Source: JACVRW01 sp963819115
GTDB lineage: Bacteria > Actinomycetota > Thermoleophilia > Solirubrobacterales > Thermoleophilaceae
Direction of reading: 5' to 3'
DNA length: 64,000 nucleotides
Assembly: GCA_963819115.1 (NCBI GenBank)
Contig: CAWFUR010000012.1
Location: 248,001 to 312,000, forward strand
Shown here: in pieces, positions 23,961-32,349 of the stretch
Numbering within the stretch: position 1 is the first letter of the stretch
How the letters are laid out: every line of letters begins with the position of its first letter
The notes under the pieces: generated by a model
Told to the model about the DNA's origin: nothing
What the model saw: only the letters and a program-made list of their open reading frames with translations
Database searches by the model: none
Program-made: the position numbers and the translations under genes

Positions 23961-25220
23961 ATGAGCCCGAAGGGGAAGAGAAAGGTGACCATCGTGGGAG
24001 GCGGCGTCGCGGCCCTGGAGTCGCTGATCGCCCTGCGCTCGCTCGCCGGAGGGCTCCTGGACGTGGAGCTCGTGGCGGCCACCCAGGAGTTCGTGTACCG
24101 GCCCATGGCCGTGGCCGAGCCCTTCGGACTCGGGACCGCGCACCGCTTCGGCCTCAGCAAGATCGCGCGCGATCACGGGGCCACCCTTCACCTGGCGGGC
24201 GTGGATCGGGTCGAGCCCGACGAGCAGCGGATCGTGACCTGGGACGGGCGGACCTTCGACTACGACCTGCTGCTCGTGGCCATCGGCGCGCACCCCACCA
24301 CCGCCATCCCGGGCAGCGTCACGATCCAGGGCCCGGCCTACACGAGCCGATTCCGGACCGTGCTGCGCAAGCTGGACAAGCACGCGATCACCCGCTTGAC
24401 GTTCGCGGTCCCGGCGGGCTCGTCCTGGCCCCTGCCGCTCTACGAGCTCGCCCTGCTCACCGCCGCGCACGTGGCCCAGCGTGGCCTCCGCAAGGTCCAG
24501 CTGCAGCTCGTGACCCACGAGTCGGAGCCGCTCGAGCTGTTCGGGCCGAGGGCCTCCGCCGCTGTGAGGCAGCTGCTGGCGGAGCGGAACGTGGCGCTGC
24601 TCACGGATCGCGTGTCGCTCGAGGCCCACCACGGCGAGCTGCACACGGCCCCCGGACCGCCGCTCGAGACCGACGCGGTCGTGAGCCTGCCGGGCCTGGC
24701 CGGGCCGGCGCTCGAGGGACTCCCATTCGACCACGACGGCTTCGTGCCCGTGGACCTGCATGCAGGCGTCCAGGGCCTCGAGGACGTGTACGCGGCCGGC
24801 GATGCCACCACCTGCCCCATCAAGCAGGGCGGCGTGGCCGCTCAGCAGGCTGATGCCGCGGCCGAGGCGATCGCCGCCAGGGTCGGCGCGGGCGTGGACC
24901 CGCAGCCCTTCCGTCCCGTGCTGCGTGGACTGCTCCTGACGGGCGGCCCCCCTCGCTACATGAGGGCCGAGGTTGCGGGTGGGCGCGGTGAGGACTGGCA
25001 GGTTTCCGAGGAAGCCCTCTGGTGGCCGCCGAGCAAGGTGGCGGGGAAATACCTCGCGCCGTATCTAGCCGGTCATATCGAGGACATGCAGGTCCCGGAC
25101 GGCGGCATCGGCGTGGAGGTCCGCGTGGATGGCGACCCGGTTCGCCGGCGGCCGCTCCTGGCGTCCGACGCCAGTGGCCAGGTTCGGGCGATCCATACCG
25201 GCGGAACCCCCGCCTCGTAG
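23961..25220 (+). CDS. SQR/NDH-2-like FAD-dependent oxidoreductase (paralog 2)
   Basis: A 419-residue relative of the divergent 22738-23856 gene. It begins KVTIVGGGVAALESLIALRSL, with EFVYRPMAVAEPFGLG, the YDLLLVAIGAHP strand and the second FAD motif DVYAAGDATTCPIKQGGVAAQQADAAAE. It lacks an obvious cysteine pair of the SQR type. The C-terminal 60 residues (WWPPSKVAGKYLAPYLAG and onward) are shared with the third paralog at 43162. GGAGGG lies just before the ATG. Its stop is 4 bases from the convergent histidine kinase gene. Confidence 0.85.
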   Translation: MSPKGKRKVTIVGGGVAALESLIALRSLAGGLLDVELVAATQEFVYRPMAVAEPFGLGTAHRFGLSKIARDHGATLHLAGVDRVEPDEQRIVTWDGRTFDYDLLLVAIGAHPTTAIPGSVTIQGPAYTSRFRTVLRKLDKHAITRLTFAVPAGSSWPLPLYELALLTAAHVAQRGLRKVQLQLVTHESEPLELFGPRASAAVRQLLAERNVALLTDRVSLEAHHGELHTAPGPPLETDAVVSLPGLAGPALEGLPFDHDGFVPVDLHAGVQGLEDVYAAGDATTCPIKQGGVAAQQADAAAEAIAARVGAGVDPQPFRPVLRGLLLTGGPPRYMRAEVAGGRGEDWQVSEEALWWPPSKVAGKYLAPYLAGHIEDMQVPDGGIGVEVRVDGDPVRRRPLLASDASGQVRAIHTGGTPAS

Positions 25221-25224
25221 CTGC

Positions 25225-26970
25225 TCAGGCCGTCTTCCGCGGGGCCGCCTTGGCGTCCTTGCGACGTGTGGCCGGCACTGATGCGGTGACCGTGGTTCCC
25301 GACCCGGGGGCTGACTCCATTCTCAGCTCTCCTCCCACCAGCGAGACCCGTTCGCGCATTCCCAGTAGGCCAAAGCCCTCGCCCCGGTTGCTCACGTCGA
25401 ACCCGCGCCCGTCGTCGTGGATCGTGAGCGTCACCCGCCCGGCGTCCTCGGTCACGTCGATGTCCACCCGCTCCGCCTCGGCGTGCTTCACGACGTTCGT
25501 GAGTGATTCCTGCACGATCCGGAAGACCGCGCTCTCCACCTCGTTGACGTGACGCGACGAGGTGCGGCCCTGGTCGTACGCGAGGTCCACGTGCGCGCGG
25601 ATGTCGAGCCCGGAGGTGGCGGCCGTGCGTTTGATCAGCGCGTCGAGAGCCGGTCCCGTTCCCAGCTCGTCGAGGGCTGCGGGGCGGAGCTCGGTGATGA
25701 GACCCTGAAGCCCGCTGATCGAGAGCTGGATCTGCTCCACCGCCCGGTCGACGGCATCCAGCACCACGTCCTGCTTGTCCGACCTGCGGGCGCCCTGGAG
25801 CAGCACCTTCAGCGCCCCCAGCTCCTGAAGGGTCTCGTCGTGGAGCTCGCGCGCCCACCGGCGCCGCTCCTGCTCGGAGGCCTCCACCGAGTTCCGCAGT
25901 CGGTCGTTTTCCACCGACTTGGCGGTGGCGATCGCGATTGCTGCGCTCGCGCCGTAGGAGGAGAGGATGTGCTCGTCGTCGGCCTCGAACGCGGGGCCGT
26001 CGCTCAGCCGGTCGAAGGCCACCAGAAGTCCCTGCATACCGCCACGAAAGCGCAGCGGCACCACCAGCGCCGAGGTGGCCCCCTCTGCGAGCGCACCGAG
26101 CCCGTGACCCACGCGGGTCCCAAGATCGGCGACGCGCTCGGGCGATCCTCCCGCGAGCGCCGCGGCGGCAACCGTCCCCGTGCGCTCGAGGACGTGGCCC
26201 ACCATCTTCTCCGCGTCCTCGCCCGCGGCCGCGGCCACCCTAGCCTGCCCGTCCTGCTCGAGCACCACCACGAGCGAACGCGCCCCGAGCAGGGCCCGCC
26301 CGCGCTTCACCACCAGCTCCAGGACGCGCTCCAAGTCGGTCTCGGCCCCCACGGAATGGGCGATCGCGGCCGTGGCCTCCAGTCCGCGCACCGCGCGCTC
26401 CAGCTCCCGGTGCCGGCTCTGCAGGCTCGAGTAGAGGCGGGCGTTGTCGATCGCGATGGCCGCCCAGCCGGACAGGACCATCGCCGACTCGAGGTCGCGC
26501 TCGTCGAAGTCCTCGCCGTTCTCCTTATCGGTGAGATAGAGGTTCCCGTAGACCTCGTTGCGAATACGGATGGGGACACCCAGGAAGGTTTTCATCGGCG
26601 GGTGCTGGGGTGGAAACCCGTAGGAGCGCGGATGAGCCGTCACGTCGTGCAGTCGGAGCGGCTCGGGCCGGCGGATCAGCTCGCCGAGTACCCCGTGTCC
26701 TCGGGGAAGCGGACCGATGCGGCGTCGCTGCTCCTCGTCGATGCCCACGAACAGGAAGCGCGCCAGCTCCTCCTTGTGCTCGTCGAGCACACCGATCGCG
26801 GCGTAGCGCGCTCCCGTGAGCTCCCGCGCCGCGCGCAGCACGCTGTCCAGCACCGACTCGAGGTCGAGCTCTGCCACGAGGGTCCGGCCAACGTCGAGGA
26901 GCCGTCGGAGCTCCGTTTCGCTGAGCCGGGTCCCCGCGGTGAGGGCCATGTCACCGCTCTGCTCCGGCAC
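25225..26970 (-). CDS. DevS/DosS-like GAF sensor histidine kinase
   Basis: A 581-residue soluble kinase: GAF-1 at about residues 36-180, GAF-2 at about 205-350, a HisKA_3 dimerisation segment with phosphoacceptor His377 (ARELHDETLQELG) and a HATPase with DDGRGFD and GFGLLGMRERV. GAF-1 carries ELTGARYAAIGVLD, LPRGHGVLGELI, PQHPPMKTFLGVPI and YGNLYLTDK, the pattern seen in mycobacterial heme-binding DevS/DosT; His123 is the candidate heme ligand. It starts at GTG 26970 with TAGATT 8 bases before; ATG 26949 is the alternative. No partner regulator is adjacent. Confidence 0.92.
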   Translation of the reverse strand: MPEQSGDMALTAGTRLSETELRRLLDVGRTLVAELDLESVLDSVLRAARELTGARYAAIGVLDEHKEELARFLFVGIDEEQRRRIGPLPRGHGVLGELIRRPEPLRLHDVTAHPRSYGFPPQHPPMKTFLGVPIRIRNEVYGNLYLTDKENGEDFDERDLESAMVLSGWAAIAIDNARLYSSLQSRHRELERAVRGLEATAAIAHSVGAETDLERVLELVVKRGRALLGARSLVVVLEQDGQARVAAAAGEDAEKMVGHVLERTGTVAAAALAGGSPERVADLGTRVGHGLGALAEGATSALVVPLRFRGGMQGLLVAFDRLSDGPAFEADDEHILSSYGASAAIAIATAKSVENDRLRNSVEASEQERRRWARELHDETLQELGALKVLLQGARRSDKQDVVLDAVDRAVEQIQLSISGLQGLITELRPAALDELGTGPALDALIKRTAATSGLDIRAHVDLAYDQGRTSSRHVNEVESAVFRIVQESLTNVVKHAEAERVDIDVTEDAGRVTLTIHDDGRGFDVSNRGEGFGLLGMRERVSLVGGELRMESAPGSGTTVTASVPATRRKDAKAAPRKTA

Positions 26971-26978
26971 GTCCCACG

Positions 26979-26984
26979 AATCTA
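26979..26984 (-). promoter_or_regulatory. -10 element of the GAF kinase gene (leaderless)
   Basis: TAGATT on the minus strand, 8 bases before the GTG at 26970. It favours that start over the ATG at 26949. Confidence 0.45.
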
Positions 26985-27033
26985 CTGCTCGGTGAGCGCC
27001 GAGTCCATCGCCCGCCCAGGTAGTTCACACGGA

Positions 27034-27048
27034 CCACCGCCACGGTGG
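27034..27048. promoter_or_regulatory. Palindrome upstream of the Usp promoter
   Basis: CCACCG-CCA-CGGTGG lies in the 121-base divergent region between the GAF kinase and the Usp gene at 27092, just upstream of where the Usp -35 should be. That is a position suited to an activator. Confidence 0.35.
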
Positions 27049-27078
27049 GCTCCGGAAGCCCGGCGCTGCGCCCGGGCC

Positions 27079-27084
27079 TACGCT
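27079..27084 (+). promoter_or_regulatory. -10 element of the Usp gene at 27092 (leaderless)
   Basis: TACGCT, 7 bases before the ATG at 27092. Confidence 0.5.
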
Positions 27085-27091
27085 CCACGCC

Positions 27092-28033
27092 ATGAGCGAC
27101 GATGCGCCCGCCCCGGTCCTGATCGGCTATGACGGCTACGACGAGGCGGCCGCGGCGATCCGCGGCGCAGGCCGTCTGCTCGGCCACCGCCGGGCAACAG
27201 TGGCCTACGTCTGGGAATCCCTGGCCACTCTGCTGCTGCACGCGGACGTCCGCGAACTGACCGGCAGGATGCGAGAAGCAGCGGAGGAGTTCGACGCGGG
27301 CGAGGAGGCACGGGCTCACGAGGTGTCGGAGGAGGGCGCCAGGCTGGCACGAGAGGCGGGATTCGAAGCGGCGCCGATGGCCGCGCGAGGCCGGCCGAAG
27401 GCGTGGCCGACGCTGCTGAAGCTCGCGGACGAACAGGCGGCGGCCGCCATTGTCGTGGGGTCGGAGGGGCTGGGCGCGGTGCGATCCGCGCTCCTCGGGA
27501 GCGTGTCGTCCGGCGTCCTGCATCACAGCGGCCGTCCCGTCCTGATCGTGCGGCGGGAGGAGGACGAGGGCGCGACCGGCCCCGTGATCCTCGCCTATGA
27601 CGGCTCCGAGCACGCCCGGCGAGCGATCGAGAGCGCCGCGGGGCTCCTGGAAGGGCGGGAGGCGATCGTTCAGACGGTGTGGACCTCGTACCGGGTGGTG
27701 GTGTCGGCGGCAGACATCGGGATCCCGGCGGCGATGGCGAAAGCGGGCGCTGAGCGACTCGACGAGGAACTGGAAGCGCGGGCCCTACGGACGGCGGAGG
27801 AGGGGGCAGCCCTCGCGGCGACGGCGGGCATGCCGGCCAGTGCCGAGGCGGTGATGGAGCGTGGCAGCATCTCCCGCACCCTTCTGGACGGCGCCCGGAA
27901 CCTCGACGCGGCGGTGGTGGTGGTCGGGTCTCGAGGACAGTCCGCACTGAGGGCCGCCCTGTTGGGCAGCGTTGCCACCGGCCTTGCGCACCATGCCCGG
28001 GCGCCACTGCTCGTGGTGCCGCCGCCTGGGTGA
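27092..28033 (+). CDS. Universal stress protein, tandem two-domain
   Basis: A 313-residue protein with two Usp domains, each with an intact ATP signature: GSEGLGAVRSALLGS and GSRGQSALRAALLGS. The domain starts are VLIGYDGYDEAAAAI and VILAYDGSEHARRAI. It is divergent from the DevS-like kinase and coupled by a GTGA overlap to the broken P-type ATPase downstream, an arrangement like the Rv1996-ctpF pair of the mycobacterial DosR regulon. It is probably induced by the same signal as the kinase. Confidence 0.94.
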   Translation: MSDDAPAPVLIGYDGYDEAAAAIRGAGRLLGHRRATVAYVWESLATLLLHADVRELTGRMREAAEEFDAGEEARAHEVSEEGARLAREAGFEAAPMAARGRPKAWPTLLKLADEQAAAAIVVGSEGLGAVRSALLGSVSSGVLHHSGRPVLIVRREEDEGATGPVILAYDGSEHARRAIESAAGLLEGREAIVQTVWTSYRVVVSAADIGIPAAMAKAGAERLDEELEARALRTAEEGAALAATAGMPASAEAVMERGSISRTLLDGARNLDAAVVVVGSRGQSALRAALLGSVATGLAHHARAPLLVVPPPG

Positions 28034-28868
28034 AGAAGACCGCGGTATCGAGCGTGACGGATCTCGATCCCGAGGAGTCGCTCGACCTCCTGTTCCGCGA
28101 TCTCAGCTCCGCTCGTGCGGGACTCCCTCCGAGGGAGGCCGCACGGCGGCTCGAGCAGCACGGCGCCAACAGGATTGAGCGCCGCGAGGAGAGCAGCAGG
28201 TGGCGCGAGCTGGCCGCCCAGTTCACCCATCCCCTGGCTCTCCTGCTGTGGGCGGCGGCGGTGCTGGCCGTGGTGGGCGGCCTGACGGCGCTGGCTGTAG
28301 CGATCGTCGCCGTGATCGTCCTCAACGCCGCGTTTGCGTTCGTTCAGGAAGTCCAGGCAGAGCAAGCCACCGAGGCCCTTCAGGAGTTCCTCCCGCCCGT
28401 GGCCCGGGTGCGCCGCGGCGGCCAGGCGATCGAGGTGGAGGCTACCTCGCTCGTGCCCGGCGACGTGGTGCTCATCTCGGAGGGCGACCGGCTGTCCGCC
28501 GACGCCCGCCTCGTCGACGGTGCGGTGGAGGTGGACATGTCGCCGCTCACGGGGGAGTCCCAACCCGTTCTCCGCACCTCGGTTCGCTCCCGCCCTTCGC
28601 CGGGATCACGGCCTGCCAGGTCGGCACCGCCTTCGCGGCACGGACGACCCGCGCCTCGCTGCGCTCGATCGGCGTGTTCTCGAACCGGCTGCTGATCTGG
28701 GGCATCGCCTTCGAGCTCGCCTTCGGCGCGGCGGTCGTGTACGTCCCGCCGCTCCAGGACATCTTCCACACCGCCGCCCTGGGGGGCGTCGAGCTCCTGA
28801 TTCTCGCCACCTTCCCTTTCATCGTCTGGGGGTCGGACGAGCTGCGTCGGGCGTGGCTGCGACGCTAG
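28030..28868 (+). pseudogene. P-type cation ATPase with large internal deletion
   Basis: The 5' part (28030 to about 28575) encodes the N-terminal cation-ATPase domain, the first transmembrane pair and most of the actuator domain up to SPLTGESQPV. The 3' part, in a different frame (about 28590-28868), encodes only the last transmembrane region (GITACQVGTAFAARTTRASL, then SIGVFSNRLL and a terminal GSDELRRAWLRR). The phosphorylation site DKTGT, the P and N domains and the middle membrane helices are missing, roughly 1.7 kb by comparison with a full enzyme of about 900 residues. In the first frame, translation stops at 28695. No transport function is possible. Confidence 0.88.
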
Positions 28869-28874
28869 CCGCCG

Positions 28875-29741
28875 ATGAGTGACCTGATCGTCATCGGCTA
28901 CGACGGAACCGCGGAGGGCGCGGACGCCCTGGCCCTCGGTCGTGTGCTTGCCGCGGACGGACGGCGGCGGCTGCTCGCCGCGTGCGTGGCGCCGCTGCCA
29001 CACCTGACCCGCGACGGTCCCGAGCTGCGCCGCCGGCTCGTGGGCGAGGCGGAGGCCACCCTGGGCGCGATCGGCGACGGGAAGCTGGCCACGCGCGCGG
29101 TGGTGTCCGGATCGCCGGCGAAGGGTCTGTTCGAGCTCGCCGAAAGCGACGAGGCGGACATCCTCGTGGTGGGCTCTTCCCATCACGGCGGACTTGGCGC
29201 CGTGCTGGCCGGGAGGGTGGGCATGGCGCTCCTCCAGGGAGCGCCATGTGCGGTGGCGGTGGCGCCACGCGGATACCGCCACACCGACGCGGACCGGCTG
29301 CGCGTGATCGGCGTTGGCTACGACGGCTCGCCGCAGGCGGAAGTCGCGCTCGACGGTGCGATCCAGATGGGACTGCCAGGCGGGGCCACCCTGAGAGTGA
29401 TGACAGTCATCTCGCCCGTCCTCGGACCGGCGCGGACAGGAGGTCCCGGCGCGTCACCGCGCGAGCCGAGTCTCCGCGACCGGATGCAGGACCGGCTGCG
29501 CGAGGCGGTCGCGCGCTGTCCCCGTGAGCTCCGCGCCCTCCCGCAAGCGCTGACCGGCACTCCCGTGGCCCAGCTCTGCGAGGAGGCGGACAAGGGGGTG
29601 GACCTGCTGGTGGTGGGCTCGCGCGGCTACGGACCGCTGCAGCGGGTGATGCTGGGCTCTGTCGCGGGCGAGCTGATGCGCTCAGCTCCGTGTCCGGTGC
29701 TCGTGTTCCCGCTCAGAGAAGACCGCGAGGTTCAGCCCTAA
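28875..29741 (+). CDS. Universal stress protein, tandem two-domain
   Basis: A 288-residue two-domain Usp beginning DLIVIGYDGTAEGADALALG. The N-terminal glycine loop is diverged (GSSHHGGLGAVLAGR), while the C-terminal one is intact (GSRGYGPLQRVMLGS). A strong actinobacterial feature is the PCAVAVAPRGYR linker between the domains. It lies 6 bases after the end of the ATPase remnant and was probably once in one operon with it and the Usp at 27092. Confidence 0.93.
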   Translation: MSDLIVIGYDGTAEGADALALGRVLAADGRRRLLAACVAPLPHLTRDGPELRRRLVGEAEATLGAIGDGKLATRAVVSGSPAKGLFELAESDEADILVVGSSHHGGLGAVLAGRVGMALLQGAPCAVAVAPRGYRHTDADRLRVIGVGYDGSPQAEVALDGAIQMGLPGGATLRVMTVISPVLGPARTGGPGASPREPSLRDRMQDRLREAVARCPRELRALPQALTGTPVAQLCEEADKGVDLLVVGSRGYGPLQRVMLGSVAGELMRSAPCPVLVFPLREDREVQP

Positions 29742-29856
29742 ACCCTGAGCGCTCGGACCTGCGGCTTTCCCGCGACGGGCTCGCGGCTGGTCCCCGATGG
29801 CAGTCGCGACGCCCCGTCGTACGGTTGTTTCTCCGATCCACGCAAGGAGGACTCAC

Positions 29857-30894
29857 GTGTCAATCCGCGTCGCCATCAACGGCTTTGGCCGAGTCGGAAG
29901 AGCACTCATGCGCTCGGCGCACGAGAGTGGGGCCGGCATCGAGATCGTGGCCATCAACGACGTGACCGATGCGGCGACGCTGGCGGCGCTCCTCCGCCAC
30001 GACTCCGTGTACCGGGCGTTCCCGGGCGAGATCGGCTGCAGCGAGGGCGCGATCACCGTGGACGGCGCCGAGATCCCCGTTCTTTCCGAAACTGATCCCG
30101 CGCAGCTGCCGTGGGCGGAACTCGGGGTGCAGGTCGCGATCGAGTCCACCGGCCGCTTCCGCACGCGTGAGGCGGCGGGGAAGCACCTAATCGCCGGCGC
30201 GGAAAAGGTGATCATCTCCGCTCCCGCGAAGGGGGCCGAGCCCGTGGACGCGGACCTGGTGCTCGGAGTGAACTTCGACGAGGTGTACGACCCCGAGAAG
30301 CACCGGATCGTGACCAACGCGTCGTGCACCACCAACTGCCTGGCGCCGGTGGCGAAGGTGCTCCACGAGACCGTGGGCATTCGCCACGGGCTCATGACGA
30401 CGGTGCACGCCTACACAGCGGACCAGAACCTGCTCGACGGTCCCCACAAGGACCTCCGCCGGGCCCGGGCCGGGGCGATCAACCTCGTGCCGACCTCCAC
30501 GGGCGCGGCCAAGGCCGTGGGCCGCGTGATCCCGGAGCTCGAGGGCAAGCTGCACGGCTACGCCGTGCGCGTTCCCCTGCCCACCGGCTCGCTGGTGGAC
30601 CTCACCATCGAGGCCGGGCGCGAGACGAGCGTGGACGAGGTGAATGCTCTGTTCCGCGAGCGCGCCGACACCGGCGGCTTCGAGGGGATCCTCGCCTACA
30701 GCGAGGAGCCGCTGGTGGCCACGGACATCGTGGGGTCGTCCTACTCGTCCGTGTTCGACGCGCCGCTCACGAGCGTGATCGACGGCACCCAGGTCAAGGT
30801 CGTGGCCTGGTACGACAACGAATGGGGCTATTCGACCCGGCTCGTGGAGCTCGCCGAGCGCATGCTCGCCCCAGTCGCCGCAGGGGCCCGCTGA
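29857..30894 (+). CDS. gap: Glyceraldehyde-3-phosphate dehydrogenase
   Basis: A 345-residue type I GAPDH oxidising glyceraldehyde-3-phosphate to 1,3-bisphosphoglycerate. It shows the NAD-binding RVAINGFGRVGRALMR, the catalytic Cys157 in NASCTTNCLAP, and the C-terminal YDNEWGYSTRLVEL. The start is a GTG preceded by the consensus AAGGAGG at 29844-29850. The upstream TACGGT (29819-29824) is a possible -10. It sits between two Usp genes rather than with pgk/tpi, so it may be a stress-condition isozyme rather than the glycolytic one. Confidence 0.97.
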   Translation: MSIRVAINGFGRVGRALMRSAHESGAGIEIVAINDVTDAATLAALLRHDSVYRAFPGEIGCSEGAITVDGAEIPVLSETDPAQLPWAELGVQVAIESTGRFRTREAAGKHLIAGAEKVIISAPAKGAEPVDADLVLGVNFDEVYDPEKHRIVTNASCTTNCLAPVAKVLHETVGIRHGLMTTVHAYTADQNLLDGPHKDLRRARAGAINLVPTSTGAAKAVGRVIPELEGKLHGYAVRVPLPTGSLVDLTIEAGRETSVDEVNALFRERADTGGFEGILAYSEEPLVATDIVGSSYSSVFDAPLTSVIDGTQVKVVAWYDNEWGYSTRLVELAERMLAPVAAGAR

Positions 30895-30926
30895 GGCGGG
30901 CCGCGCTCCGAGAGGAGGAGGCGCAG

Positions 30927-31796
30927 ATGTACCGCAACATCATCGTCGGGTTTGACGGCAGCGATGAGGCGCGCGACGCGCTCGCGCTGGCGAGCGTGCT
31001 GAGGGCACGCTCGGGAACGGTTACCGCGGCATGCATGCCGACCGATCCGGACTCCGCTGGAGCGGAGCGGACACTCGAGCCACTCGGCGAGCGCACGGAG
31101 TCGCCCACCTGGCTGAGGACGCTGAGGCTTGCCGGCGCCGCCGAGGATCTGCTCCGGCTGGTCCATGACACCGATGCGGACCTGCTCGTGCTCGGGTCCT
31201 CGGCGCGCGGGGAGCATGGGAGAACCCACACCGGTCCCGTCGGGCGGCGCCTGCTGTTCGGCTGCCATTGCCCCGTTGCCGTTGCCCCCAGAGGGTTCCG
31301 CCAGGTGGCCGCCAAGCCGCGCACGGTGACGATCGCCTTCGGAAGTGAGGACGAGGCGGCGAGCGCCGTGGACGAGGGGGTGCGCCTCGCACGCTCGCTG
31401 AGTGCCGGCGTGAGCCTGCTCTGCCTGGTCCCGCCGACACCCGTATGGGCGCTCGGTGCCGGCGCCGACGCGGGCTATGACCGCCGCAACGTGGAGCACC
31501 ACCACCTCAGCGCGTGCGGTCACCTTCTGCCCGAGGCGATGGCGCGGATCGGCCAGGGGATGGCGGCCGAGGGGCGGCTGCTGGAGGGCCGTCCCGACGA
31601 CACGCTGCGCCGAGAGCTGGATCGCGGAGCCGACCTTCTGGTGATGGCCTCGCCGGGCGTGAGGCCCGCACCAGGAGTAAGGCCCGGGAGGACGGCGATC
31701 GACGTGATGCGCTCGAGTCCATGCCCCGTCCTGCTGACGCCCACGGGCGTCAGGGAGATCGCCGATCCCCGGCCGGCTCAGCCGGCGGCATCGTGA
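30927..31796 (+). CDS. Universal stress protein, tandem two-domain, degenerate ATP loops
   Basis: A 289-residue protein starting MYRNIIVGFDGSDEARDALAL, with GAGGAGGAG as ribosome-binding site. Both glycine loops are degraded: GSSARGEHGRTHTGP in the first domain and a proline-rich, glycine-poor replacement (ASPGVRPAPGVRPG) in the second. It may therefore not bind ATP, at least in the second domain. It follows gap by 32 bases and leads into the flavodoxin and kinase genes, so all four are likely cotranscribed. Confidence 0.88.
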   Translation: MYRNIIVGFDGSDEARDALALASVLRARSGTVTAACMPTDPDSAGAERTLEPLGERTESPTWLRTLRLAGAAEDLLRLVHDTDADLLVLGSSARGEHGRTHTGPVGRRLLFGCHCPVAVAPRGFRQVAAKPRTVTIAFGSEDEAASAVDEGVRLARSLSAGVSLLCLVPPTPVWALGAGADAGYDRRNVEHHHLSACGHLLPEAMARIGQGMAAEGRLLEGRPDDTLRRELDRGADLLVMASPGVRPAPGVRPGRTAIDVMRSSPCPVLLTPTGVREIADPRPAQPAAS

Positions 31797-31806
31797 ACGG
31801 GGCGCC

Positions 31807-32349
31807 GTGCCGCGCGTGCTGATGGTGTTTGCCAGCACCCATGGCCACACGGCGAAGGTGGCGTCGCGCATGGAGAGCACGATCGCTGCGCGCGGGGTGG
31901 ACGTTCAGCTGCGTGAGGTGGACGAGGCGGGCCGGCCTCCGCCGCTCGACTATGACGGGGTGATCGTGGCCGCGTCGGTGCACGAGGGCAAGCATCAGGC
32001 GGCGATCCTCGATTGGCTGAAACATCATGCGGCGAGCCTGAACGGGATGCCCACCGCCTTCGCGTCTGTCTGCCTGGCCGCGGCCGACGACACCGACGAG
32101 GCCCGCGCCGCCACACGCGAGTACATCGACGACATGGAGGACGACACCGGCTGGACGCCCACCCGTTCGATCACGGTGGCCGGTGCGCTCCAGTACCGCG
32201 AGTACGACTTCGTGACTCGTCTCGTGATGCGGGTGCTCATGCGACTCGGCGATCACCCGACGGACATCTCACGTGACCACGAGTACACGGACTGGGACGC
32301 GGTGGAGCGTTTCGCCGGCGACTTCAGCGAGCTGCTCGGCAGCTCTTGA
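31807..32349 (+). CDS. Flavodoxin-domain protein (HemG-like)
   Basis: A 180-residue flavodoxin-fold protein. The FMN phosphate loop is ASTHGHTAKVA at about residues 9-19, and the later segment YDGVIVAASVHEGKHQ matches menaquinone-dependent protoporphyrinogen oxidase HemG and related proteins. It could oxidise protoporphyrinogen without oxygen, or act as a general flavodoxin carrier in an anaerobic programme. The start is GTG at 31807. The stop overlaps the TTG start of the following kinase gene. Confidence 0.83.
   Translation: MPRVLMVFASTHGHTAKVASRMESTIAARGVDVQLREVDEAGRPPPLDYDGVIVAASVHEGKHQAAILDWLKHHAASLNGMPTAFASVCLAAADDTDEARAATREYIDDMEDDTGWTPTRSITVAGALQYREYDFVTRLVMRVLMRLGDHPTDISRDHEYTDWDAVERFAGDFSELLGSS

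Noticed and set aside
29770..29786. CCGCGA-CGGGC-TCGCGG as a terminator between the Usp gene at 28875 and gap.
   Set aside because: A 6-bp stem of this composition is expected by chance in such GC-rich sequence.
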